DNA of 64,000 nt from Photobacterium kagoshimensis (lineage in GTDB: Bacteria > Pseudomonadota > Gammaproteobacteria > Enterobacterales > Vibrionaceae). Position 1 is the first letter of the stretch, and each line of letters starts with the position of its first letter. The position numbers and the translations under genes are program-made. The stretch is taken from positions 310,001 through 374,000 of the forward strand of contig NZ_JAKJSO010000010.1 of NCBI RefSeq assembly GCF_050337045.1. The letters run 5' to 3'. Shown piece after piece: positions 8,695 to 16,505 of the stretch. Below the pieces are notes generated by a model that saw only the letters and a program-made list of their open reading frames with translations, made no database searches and was not told the DNA's origin.

Positions 8695-10176
8695 ATGAAA
8701 AAGCGTCATCCGTTAACCTTTTATATTCTTTGTTCGTGCCAGTTCTGGTGGGCCTTATCCTTCTATAGCCTATGGGCTATTTTGCCTGTGTTCTTAGGTG
8801 ATGAGCTGGGGATCGACCAAAAAACCTCGTTCGCGACTTTTGGGGCATTTGCGGCCTTGGGTGCTGCAATGCTTTTTGTCGGTGGCTGGTTAGCCGATAA
8901 AATCTTAGGGGCAAAACGTACCTTAGTTTGGGGGTTCTTCTTCCAAGGTTTGGGTTATTTCATCATCGCTTACTCAGCGATCACCGCCCAACCACACTTC
9001 GTATTCATTGGTTTGGGTACTGTTGCTGTAGGTCGTGGTATCGGTAGTGTAGCGCCACCAACCATTATTGCGGCATCATATGAGAAAAACGATCCTCGCT
9101 TAGATGGTGCCTACACCCTGTTCTACATGGTGAATAACATTGGTGCTTTCATTGCACAGTTGGGTGCACCTATCATGGCGTACAGCATTGGCTGGACTTC
9201 TGCCTTCATCTTGTCGGCAGTGGGTATGACAGTCAACGTAATCACCTACTTGCTATTTAACAAGAAAATCAAGGAAGCTACCGAAGCCGACCAACACGCT
9301 GTGCCATTCAAAACGAACAGTTTGTTCTTGGCAGGGGTACTACTCACCATTGCAACTGCAAGCTACTTGCTAACTAATCTACCACTTGCCCAAGCGGTAC
9401 TGGGTATTGCCGCTATGGTTATTTTGTTCCTCATCATGAAAGAGATGAAGAAAGAAGAGCCGACTAGCCGCAAACGCATGATTGTTGGCTTGGTCTTAAT
9501 GGTACAAGCGCTGGCATTCTTTGTACTTTACAATCAAATGCCAACATCGCTTAATTTCTTTGCGATCAACAACGTAGAGCCTGAGATATTTGGTATAGCG
9601 GTTAACCCGGTATCTTACCAGTCGCTTAACCCTATGTGGGTTATCTTCCTTAGCCCTATCCTCGCCCATATCTATACAACCTTGGGTGAGAAAGGCAAAG
9701 ACTTGTCGATGCCAGGCAAGTTCGCACTCGGCATGCTGATTTGTGCTGCAGCCTTTGCTTGCGCAGGCTTCTCTCAATACTTTGGTGACGAGAACGGCAT
9801 GCTCAATCCGTTCTGGATTGCAGCACCACACTTCTTGTTCGCAATTGGTGAATTGTTGATTTCAGCCTTGGGCCTATCGGCTATCGCTAAACTGTTCCCA
9901 AGCCGGATCCGCGGCTTTATTTACGGGGCGTGGAACATGACATTAGCTATCGCTTCTGTGGCAGGAGCTTGGGTGGCGGGCTTGTCTTCAAGCGGCGAAG
10001 TAGAGATGACGCCTGTCGAAAGCTTGGCATCTTACGGTAACTACTTCTACATGCTTGCGATTGCCTCTGCCGTTGTTGGGGTCGTGTGTGTATACCTAGC
10101 ACCACGTCTTAACAAGTTGATTGAAACCGATGTTGAAGGTGATATCGAACATAAAGATGCACAAACTGCGTCATAG
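8695..10176 (+). CDS. POT/PTR2-family peptide transporter
   Basis: This 493-residue polytopic membrane protein has the family signature after helix 2 (GGWLADKILGAKRTLVWG) and the later FYMVNNIGAFIAQLGAPIM segment. Family members import di- and tripeptides with protons. The helix-1 region reads QFWWALSFYSLWAIL; where typical members have the proton-coupling ExxER motif, both Glu and Arg are absent here. That points to a divergent coupling mechanism or an unusual substrate. The ATG at 8695 has a GGAG site. It follows the aminopeptidase gene closely and precedes a terminator, so the two form a two-gene operon. Confidence 0.85.
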   Translation: MKKRHPLTFYILCSCQFWWALSFYSLWAILPVFLGDELGIDQKTSFATFGAFAALGAAMLFVGGWLADKILGAKRTLVWGFFFQGLGYFIIAYSAITAQPHFVFIGLGTVAVGRGIGSVAPPTIIAASYEKNDPRLDGAYTLFYMVNNIGAFIAQLGAPIMAYSIGWTSAFILSAVGMTVNVITYLLFNKKIKEATEADQHAVPFKTNSLFLAGVLLTIATASYLLTNLPLAQAVLGIAAMVILFLIMKEMKKEEPTSRKRMIVGLVLMVQALAFFVLYNQMPTSLNFFAINNVEPEIFGIAVNPVSYQSLNPMWVIFLSPILAHIYTTLGEKGKDLSMPGKFALGMLICAAAFACAGFSQYFGDENGMLNPFWIAAPHFLFAIGELLISALGLSAIAKLFPSRIRGFIYGAWNMTLAIASVAGAWVAGLSSSGEVEMTPVESLASYGNYFYMLAIASAVVGVVCVYLAPRLNKLIETDVEGDIEHKDAQTAS

Positions 10177-10246
10177 TGAGAACTTAGGTTCAATGTAAAT
10201 TGGACCTAAGCCTTCAAAGGAAACAATAATAAAAACAGTACTATAA

Positions 10247-10278
10247 AAGCCGCATAGTGTCCCTATGCGGCTTATTTT
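10247..10278 (+). terminator. Terminator after the peptide transporter
   Basis: An 11-bp perfect stem (AAGCCGCATAG/CTATGCGGCTT, 5-base loop) is followed by ATTTTTAT. Confidence 0.85.
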
Positions 10279-10352
10279 TATGTATAACACGGCTTGTATC
10301 AATATCTGATGGCTTATACCAATTCAACTAAGTTATAGGCCATATCGGCTGA

Positions 10353-10715
10353 TTAAAAGCAAATCACTTTATCGGCCTGTAGCGTCCACATAGACAAATC
10401 ATCCAGCGTACCAATTTCAGCCCCCTCAATAAGTGGAAGCTCACTGATCCCCCTGGCGTTACAGCACGTTTTGCATAACTTCACTTTAGCACCTTGTGCA
10501 AGTAAGATTTCCAACATTTGTTGGACGTGATACCCCTCCCCTGGCGTCTGCTTTGGCAGGGCACAACTCACCGAGTCTGACATCAAAAAGACATAGATTT
10601 TAGTCTTAACCTCTTGCTCGTTGAGGTTAATTGCCAGCCTTAAACCATTAAACGAACGTTCTGAACCGTACGGCGCATCATTTAATATAAATAACAAGGT
10701 TTGTTCATTTATCAT
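10353..10715 (-). CDS. DsrE/DsrF-family (YchN-like) small sulfur-relay-type protein
   Basis: The 120-residue protein matches the DsrE/YchN fold family: LLFILNDAPYGSERSFNGLRLA at the start, IYVFLMSDSV, and the conserved C-terminal cysteine region LCKTCCNARGI. Family members form small oligomers, and some carry sulfur as persulfide on a conserved Cys. It is a single gene between the two glycine-reductase operons. A role in handling sulfur or selenium for the island is only a guess from position. The nearest Shine-Dalgarno is AAGGA, about 10 bases before the ATG. Confidence 0.8.
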   Translation of the reverse strand: MINEQTLLFILNDAPYGSERSFNGLRLAINLNEQEVKTKIYVFLMSDSVSCALPKQTPGEGYHVQQMLEILLAQGAKVKLCKTCCNARGISELPLIEGAEIGTLDDLSMWTLQADKVICF

Positions 10716-10991
10716 TATTCTAAAATCCTTCTTTAATGCACATCTTGATGATGTGAAATATCTTAATGACGGTATTTATCGCTATTGTACCTGTATTATT
10801 TCTAACGAAAATTGAATCATATCAAACTGGTTATAACGAATTTAGCTTTATGTTATTTCCAATTTACTCACCAATTTAGTTATCGATGCAGTTATCCTTT
10901 AAAAATACGAGGCAAGCCATAAAAAACCTGTTTTATAAGGATTATAATTAACACAGAGCATTGCACCGATTAAATATAATCAAGGAATATC

Positions 10992-11408
10992 ATGAGAGCG
11001 GATAGATTAGAAATCATTACTAACAACCCAAGTCTTAAAGTTGATAACAGCGCGGTAACAATTATTCGTAAGAATACGGTAAATGATGTTTTAACTTTCA
11101 CAAGAGACCAAGTCCACCTCGGATACAAAGTAATTTCACACCCTCTTGCTGGCAGTGTAAAACCACATGAAACACCTTACCGAAGCATTGTTATTTATCG
11201 TGATGATAGTTTAGACATGGATTCACTCAATACAATTGAACAAACCATAGAAAGATACCAAGTGCTCTGTAAATCTAATCCAGACTTTATCCAGTTGACC
11301 AGTCAAGATATCGAACGAGATTTTCCGATCAAACAACGTTCAGACTTCCAATTTATCGATTTCCAATTAATTAAATCATGTCTTAGTGCTATAAATGCCA
11401 GCCTATAA
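10992..11408 (+). CDS. grdX: GrdX family protein
   Basis: This 138-residue protein resembles GrdX, an accessory protein of unknown function encoded near grd genes. The recognisable parts are LEIITNNPSLK at the N-terminus and the central SHPLAGSVKPHETPYRSIV block, followed by LDMDSLNTIEQTIERY. The ATG at 10992 has an AAGGA site five bases upstream. It is transcribed on its own toward grdB, and a shared terminator separates the two. In clostridia grdX usually heads the grd operon; here it lies apart, between the two operons. The assignment rests on my recognition of the motif. Confidence 0.8.
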   Translation: MRADRLEIITNNPSLKVDNSAVTIIRKNTVNDVLTFTRDQVHLGYKVISHPLAGSVKPHETPYRSIVIYRDDSLDMDSLNTIEQTIERYQVLCKSNPDFIQLTSQDIERDFPIKQRSDFQFIDFQLIKSCLSAINASL

Positions 11409-11492
11409 ATTATAGCCAAGCGATTTTCGTACCCAAGTTAGTTATATGCGCTTGGGTATTTTTATTCCCGTTAATAACAATCGATGCTAATA

Positions 11493-11528
11493 AAAAAGCC
11501 AGCTGTCAGACAGCTGGCTTCTTTTTTT
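11493..11528. terminator. Bidirectional terminator between grdX and grdB
   Basis: A 10-bp stem (AAGCCAGCTG/CAGCTGGCTT) has A-rich and T-rich flanks on either side, so it can end both the plus-strand grdX and the minus-strand grdB transcripts. Confidence 0.88.
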
Positions 11529-11542
11529 AGCGTGTATTAAAT

Positions 11543-12838
11543 CTAGAATACAGTTTGTTCATCAATCTTAGTTTGTAGCGCGACTAGCGCTTTTTCTACC
11601 AATTGACGACGAGTAAATTTCTCTTCTCGTGGCTGCATTTTAGGATCGCCCAATGGATGAGGGATCGCAATGGTAGGAATAATACGGTTTGCACCTACTG
11701 TTTTAGAGATAGGAACCACTGTCGCCATATGAACTACAGGCATCACTTTTTCGATTTCTTTAACCATCGTTGCGCCGCAACGTGTGCAAGTGCCTCAAGT
11801 GGAAGTGAATATTGCTGCAGTTACCCCAGCTTTCTGTAGTTTCATCGCGATTTCTGCACCATATTCTTTCGCTTTCGCTACCGCAGTACCGTTACCGACT
11901 GTGGTGTAGAAAATGTCGTGCAGGCTGCCGATCATACCTTCGCGTTCCATGTCGCGTAATACGTCAACAGGCAGTACGCGGTTAGGATCTTGGTTACAAG
12001 CAACTGGGTCGTAGCCACCGTGCGCAGTTTCATGGCTTGCTTCAGTCAGAGCTTCTAGCCCTTCAATGCTGTACTCACCGTACTTAGATGCGCTTGATGA
12101 TTCGATATGGTCTGGGTTACCTTTCGGCACAACACCACCTGAAGTCACTAACGCAACCTTCGCTGTGCTCATCATCTCAACAGGTGGTTGAGGATCAACG
12201 CGGTCAAATACTGGCATTGGGTATTCAGTGGTAAACTCGCCTGATAATTTGTTAATCAGCAAGTCAACGGCACGTTCTGAGCCACGTTTTTCAGCAAAGA
12301 AGTTCACACGGATGCCGCGTGGCATGTAGCCCGCTTCTTCTGGAGAACCTACATTACCTTCCGTGTCGATGAAGCGGTTAACCAAGTTAACCATAGCAGG
12401 TACGGCTTTACGCATACTTGCTGCGCTGTTACCTGTCTCTACCATGTAAGCGTATTGACGGAATAACTCATAACCAGGGTTTTCAACGTACATGCCAGAA
12501 ATGGTAGTAATACCCATTTCATGCGCCACTTTTGCAACAGTACCACAAGCCATACCATAACGACCGGCGTTAAATGCAGGGCCAGCAATCACAAGATCAG
12601 GTTTCACTTGTGCAAGGATTTCTTGCAAGCTATGACAGCATAAGCTTTCATTTTCGTTGAAATATGAATCACCGCAGATGATGGTGTGAGAGATCTCAGC
12701 TTTGTCTTTCAGCATAGTGCCAAATTGCGCACCAACACCGACAGCACCTTCCACCACTTCCATTGGGATGTGGGCCATTTCTTCACCGCCTTTTTGGGCA
12801 AAGAACTGGTTGAGATAATAAACGACTTTCAATGTCAT
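11543..12838 (-). CDS. grdB: Glycine reductase component B, selenoprotein subunit GrdB, with in-frame TGA (Sec348)
   Basis: The frame is open from ATG 12838 (site CGAGGAT) to 11543 except for one TGA at 11795-11797. Read through, the product is 431 residues with the expected TSTUGTCTRCGATMVKEIE motif and Sec at residue 348, close to its position in known GrdB proteins. GrdB is the selenoprotein part of the substrate-specific component B. GrdE holds glycine as a Schiff base and the GrdB selenium takes part in transfer of the carboxymethyl group to GrdA. grdE ends 14 bases upstream. Paralogues for sarcosine (GrdF) and betaine (GrdH) look similar, so glycine specificity is the most likely reading, helped by the absence of other component B genes. 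Confidence 0.92.
11768..11782 (-). promoter_or_regulatory. Candidate SECIS hairpin of grdB
   Basis: Twelve bases after the TGA, CGTTGC and GCAACG form a perfect 6-bp stem with a 3-base loop. The distance fits bacterial SECIS elements, which lie immediately downstream of the Sec codon. Confidence 0.5.
11795..11797 (-). other. Selenocysteine codon (TGA) of grdB
   Basis: The TGA lies in the TSTUGTC motif as codon 348, with conserved protein sequence on both sides. Confidence 0.9.
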
Positions 12839-12852
12839 GTGTGTATCCTCGC

Positions 12853-14145
12853 TTAGCTTGCTTTGGTAGTGAGTTTGTGGAAACCAAGCTCACACGTTGC
12901 GCCGATGATGGCTTGAAGTTCAACCGTGATTGAACCATCTTCATGCAAGCTGCCGTTGAAACCACCCGCAACAACATCTGCGTAGCGGTCGTAACCGATC
13001 ACTTTATCCATCGCTGGTAGCGTCACTAACTGGTTAGCATTACCGTTGGTAACTACAGCGTCTGCACTCTTATGAGAATCTGCTAACGATTGGCTTTCAC
13101 CGTTTTGACCTGCGTATTCATCTGTCAGTAAGACAGTTTGAATGCCCGCGGCTTCCAGTTTTGAACAGTTCATGATTAAGTCAGCATCTGGGTTACCAAA
13201 GCCTTCTTCACTCACGATGGCGGCATCCCACCCCATTTGCTGCGCTAGTTTCACAACGAAGTTAGATGAACGCTCTTTGTCGCGGAGTGTCACGTTTTCA
13301 TTCGTCACGATAACGCCCATGAAATTGTACTTAGAACCGTGATGACGGTATAAGTCATAAATAACAGGGCTATTTTGGTGGATATAACTGGTGTTCTTAT
13401 CACATGCTGATACACAGTTACCGCTAATGATTGCACCATCCATAACTTCGGTTGGGTACATCAGCGTTGGCAGCATGCCTTTTACATCAACACCGTAGTA
13501 GTAGGTGTCATGTAATAAGCCTTGGCTTTGCAGCATGTATACGTAACCTACTTTCGGTAAGTTAGGGTATTCTGCAGCTTGCTCTAGCAGTGGTTTAGTT
13601 TCGTAAGTTTGAATTTCGTCAGGTTCAATATCGCGCGCCAATTCACCAATCCAACGACCAGCTTCTAGGCCAACCATACGTACAATGCCTTCATGATCGT
13701 ACTGGTTGCAGCTTTCATCGACTTCACATTGAATCACAAGGTTCAAGGTTGATGAGAATGGGGTGTAATCTGCACCCGGGCCACTCATATCAACAATACC
13801 TTCTTGGAAGCCAACGATTTCACCCGTTGTAACGACTGCCATTCCTTTCAAGACATGGGTACGGCCTTCGCCAACCATCTCTTCTTCACCCAAATGGCGC
13901 CCAGGGAATATATTACCGCCGCCGCTTACTTTTACGCGTGGCTCGATGGCGTCCTTTACCGGCATGATACGAATACTATCGCCAGGTTTAGCGATAGATA
14001 GCTCGATAGAACGGATACGGTGATCCAACTCAGACAAATGGCCAATTAAAGCCTGCTGATCAACGACCACAGTGTTTTCTTTCACTTCGCTTACTGGGCC
14101 AAAGGCCAGATCACGAACATGGATGTTGCCTAGTTCGAGTTTCAT
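12853..14145 (-). CDS. grdE: Glycine reductase component B proprotein GrdE
   Basis: The 430-residue product matches the GrdE proprotein, which cleaves itself at an internal cysteine to give two subunits, one bearing the carbonyl group that binds glycine. The expected site is present as SGNCVSACDKNTS, with Cys244 as the likely cleavage residue. The start at 14145 is chosen because GGAG sits six bases upstream and the protein then opens MKLELGNIHVRDLAFG; an ATG four codons earlier lacks a site. It lies between selD (about 107 bases upstream) and grdB (14 bases downstream), so selD-grdE-grdB reads as one operon. Confidence 0.93.
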   Translation of the reverse strand: MKLELGNIHVRDLAFGPVSEVKENTVVVDQQALIGHLSELDHRIRSIELSIAKPGDSIRIMPVKDAIEPRVKVSGGGNIFPGRHLGEEEMVGEGRTHVLKGMAVVTTGEIVGFQEGIVDMSGPGADYTPFSSTLNLVIQCEVDESCNQYDHEGIVRMVGLEAGRWIGELARDIEPDEIQTYETKPLLEQAAEYPNLPKVGYVYMLQSQGLLHDTYYYGVDVKGMLPTLMYPTEVMDGAIISGNCVSACDKNTSYIHQNSPVIYDLYRHHGSKYNFMGVIVTNENVTLRDKERSSNFVVKLAQQMGWDAAIVSEEGFGNPDADLIMNCSKLEAAGIQTVLLTDEYAGQNGESQSLADSHKSADAVVTNGNANQLVTLPAMDKVIGYDRYADVVAGGFNGSLHEDGSITVELQAIIGATCELGFHKLTTKAS

Positions 14146-14205
14146 GTGTTTCTCCAAACAAGCGTCAGTTGGGAGGATTTTTCTAGGAAGGTGAACGATT
14201 TAGCA

Positions 14206-14238
14206 AGGTAACCAGCCTCTTCCGAAGCTGGTCCACCT
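14206..14238 (-). other. Hairpin between selD and grdE
   Basis: ACCAGC/GCTGGT form a stem, extended by AGGT/ACCT past a short internal loop. No T run follows, so it looks like a processing or mRNA-stability element that separates selD from grdEB rather than a terminator. Confidence 0.4.
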
Positions 14239-14252
14239 GATTAAACCGAATC

Positions 14253-15296
14253 CTAACTAACCTTTAAGCCAGTTCCTTCTTCGGCAAACCCGACAACCCA
14301 ACAGGGTTCTTCATTACAGCTAAATTCTGTTAGTAACGCATCCAAACAATCTTTGGGTACGGCAGCAAGTAGACCGCCGGATGTTTCCGGGCAGCACAAC
14401 TTACGTTGCCAACTTTCATCAAGCGCCTCTGCAAAGTCGATTTCATCGCCGTAAGCCTCGAGATTACGGCCAGCGCCACCAGGAAATAATCCTTGGGCTG
14501 CGTAATCTTCAGCTTCAGGCAAGAAAGGAACCTGTTCAGCCTTGAAGTGCATACAAATGTTACTTTTTTCAGCCATCTCATGGGCATGGCCCAGTAAGGA
14601 ATAGCCAGTAACATCTGTACATGCTCGCACTGGATAGTTAGCAAAAATTTCGGCAGCTTTACGGTTCAGCTTTTTCATATTGTCAGTAGAAGCTTTAATT
14701 GCCGCCTGACTTGCTTTACCTCGTTTTTGCGCTGTCGAAACTAAACCCGTACCAATAGGTTTGGTTAATACCAAAACATCACCGTTTTCTACAGCAGCTT
14801 TGGTTTGTACTTTTGAAGGATGTATTGTGCCCATCACAGACAAGCCAAATTTAGGCTCACTGTCTTCTACTGTGTGACCGCCAACTAATACTGCACCAGC
14901 TTCACGGACTTTTTCCGCACCGCCTTTGAGGATTTGGCCAACCACGTCTTGTGGAAGATCTGGTGGAACACAAAATATATTCATCGCCAAGGTTACTTGT
15001 CCGCCCATGGCGTACACATCGCTGAGTGCATTCGCAGCAGCAATCGCGCCAAAGTCATACGGGTCATCCACAATTGGAGTAAAAAAATCCAATGTTTGAA
15101 TAACAGCAACATCGTCGTTGATTTTATAAACGGCAGCGTCATCACTTACCGTCAACCCAACCATCAAATTGGGATACGCTTGTTCGGGAAATAGGGGTGA
15201 AATGGACTGCAGAACCTGCGCCATGGCCTTAGGGCCGATTTTTGCTGCTCACCCCGCTTTTTTGGTCATCTGCGTCAGACGTACTTCTTCTGTCAT
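14253..15296 (-). CDS. selD: Selenophosphate synthase SelD, selenocysteine form (in-frame TGA, Sec16)
   Basis: From ATG 15296 the frame holds one TGA at 15249-15251, inside the catalytic loop LTQMTKKAGUAAKIGPK, where SelD proteins carry Cys or Sec. Read through, the product is 347 residues with Sec16 and the catalytic Lys19, followed by the ATP-binding region (LMVGLTVSDDAAVYKI, LDFFTPIVDDPYDFGAIAAANALSDVYAMGG). SelD makes selenophosphate from selenide and ATP, the selenium donor for SelA. Its ribosome site AAGGA overlaps the stop codon of a 28-codon frame just upstream. Conventional calling would begin it at the ATG at 15224 and lose the active site. Confidence 0.93.
15225..15236 (-). promoter_or_regulatory. 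Candidate SECIS stem of selD
   Basis: Twelve bases after the Sec TGA, GGCC-CTAA-GGCC can form a tight hairpin. The Cys-encoding paralogue at 19702 reads GGCC-CTAA-GATC at the same place and cannot form it, which favours a decoding role. Confidence 0.4.
15249..15251 (-). other. Selenocysteine codon (TGA) of selD
   Basis: The TGA is codon 16, in the catalytic loop AGUAAKIGPK. The paralogue has TGT (Cys) at this position. Confidence 0.92.
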
Positions 15297-15306
15297 CTCT
15301 AGATCC

Positions 15307-15393
15307 TTAACAGTGGACGGTAAAAGCACTATTTGCATACAGTGCTCGCGCTAGTACTGAAAAGTCTCGTAAAGCTATCAATAGTGTTTCCAT
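15307..15393 (-). CDS. Possible 28-residue leader ORF upstream of selD
   Basis: ATG 15393 has a good site (AAAGGG, five bases upstream) and opens a 28-codon frame beginning METLLIALRDF and ending FTVHC. Its TAA overlaps the ribosome site of selD, with 10 bases between the stop and the selD ATG, an arrangement that suggests translational coupling. The frame stays open upstream of the ATG for about 24 more codons with a protein-like sequence (ITERIKPKTPGSGRIGVKG) but has no standard start codon there. I do not recognise it. It may be a leader peptide that tunes selD, a remnant of a longer gene, or chance. Confidence 0.4.
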   Translation of the reverse strand: METLLIALRDFSVLARALYANSAFTVHC

Positions 15394-16178
15394 CAATCCC
15401 TTTACGCCGATCCTTCCAGATCCTGGTGTTTTCGGTTTGATCCTTTCTGTTATTTCAGTGAAGTGGTATTAACCTCCACGTCTTGCACAGAAAAAAGCCA
15501 AACTGAAAACCACATTTAGGTTAATCACACCCCCATTAGTTGGATGTCATTCATACCTATATGCCGCTATTAGATTTAATACTCTATTGCTCGAGTTATA
15601 TAACCAATAGCTTTTAACTAAAAAATCAAATCCTTGTTTCGTTTAGTTAAAAGCACTTTAATTACATTAATGCTCTATTTTGTACGCATTCTTCATTACA
15701 ATGTTATATGACAGTTTTATTTACTTGATTTAACGTTAACCTCACGTTGAATTCGATTATAAGTATCAAAGAATTAAATATTGTGATCTAAATCTGAAAC
15801 AGAGAATAACCAGTATTTAATTTTTTAAAAGACTACTCATCACTCAAAAACAATTGGACATCGTTAATAAATGGACAGTAATGTTAACAACACCTCTAAA
15901 CACCCACTAAAAATTAACAATAAACCAATAAGACCTGCTAGTCTTGATGTGAACGTCGCCTACAATGATACTTATCGATTGTTGTATACTTTCCCCCACG
16001 AATCTAATCGGCAGTAAAAGCTGCATATACTCCTTTAGCGGTAAAAAGTCTGTTAGCTAGACTAGCCTACTACCAATTAAGTTGCATAAGTTTGTCAGTT
16101 TGCTGAAAACATCACAAAACACCAGTAAACTACTTTTAACTCATTAAATTATTTGATTATATTGACGCATCAAAACGC
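15394..16178. other. AT-rich intergenic region between selD and tRNA-Sec
   Basis: This holds the promoters of the selD-grdE-grdB operon and of tRNA-Sec. Apart from the upstream extension of the small frame before selD and the inverted repeat at 15610-15654, I see no gene or known RNA. Confidence 0.5.
15610..15654. repeat. Long perfect inverted repeat (13-bp arms)
   Basis: GCTTTTAACTAAA (15610-15622) is repeated inverted at 15642-15654 with a 19-base spacer. It is AT-rich and lacks a T run after it, so it is not a typical terminator. It lies between the divergent selD and tRNA-Sec transcription units. Confidence 0.5.
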
Positions 16179-16270
16179 GGAAGTGGATGGGGTCTGGTGG
16201 CCCTCCCGGTCTTCAAAACCGATGTGAGCTGAATAGGCTTTGGTAGGTTCGATTCCTGCTCCTTCCGCCA
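16179..16270 (+). tRNA. selC: tRNA-Sec (anticodon TCA)
   Basis: The 92-base sequence starts GGAAG and ends CTTCC-G-CCA. It has the anticodon loop CTTCAAA (anticodon TCA) between CGGT and ACCG, a variable arm with AGC/GCT pairing, and a T arm GTAGG-TTCGATT-CCTGC. These are the hallmarks of tRNA-Sec, which is charged with serine, converted by SelA and delivered by SelB. Two details are odd: T6 faces a C in the acceptor stem, and the acceptor plus T helices sum to 12 rather than the usual 13 base pairs. The CCA is encoded. Confidence 0.93.
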
Positions 16271-16315
16271 ATCAATTTAGAGCCTTGAATCTATTACACC
16301 TTTTGGATTAGATTT

Positions 16316-16335
16316 TTTTATATCAAGATATAAAA
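16316..16335. promoter_or_regulatory. AT-rich palindrome between tRNA-Sec and selA
   Basis: TTTTATATC and GATATAAAA flank a central AA, a perfect palindrome with 9-bp arms, 46 bases after the tRNA. It shares the ATATCAA core with the palindrome at 7170-7187. It could be an operator or a weak AT-rich hairpin ending the tRNA transcript. Confidence 0.35.
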
Positions 16336-16505
16336 TAAATAATGTTGCTAGCGGTATGATTCTTTTTTGCCTTGTCTTATAAGTTTCATTTAATCAGCCT
16401 CTATGTACACCTCCAAAATTGGAAAAAATTTATTAGGCTGTCAAATTATTGCTGTATGAAAAATATGACCGCCTAATGTAAACTTAGTTACCGCTGAGGT
16501 TATAT

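Noticed and set aside
10309..10343. An imperfect hairpin (ATGGCTTATA/TATAGGCCAT) considered as a Vibrionaceae intergenic repeat
   Set aside because: A single copy was noticed, so a repeat family cannot be claimed; it may be a minor terminator-like element after the DsrE gene.
11543..15296. Reading the TGA codons in grdB and selD (and both grdA) as nonsense mutations or frameshifts
   Set aside because: Each lies at the known Sec or catalytic position, protein similarity continues on both sides, and selA, selB and tRNA-Sec are present.
15394..15480. A glycine riboswitch in the region before selD
   Set aside because: GGA-rich stretches are present, but they do not line up with the aptamer core and read better as an open frame.
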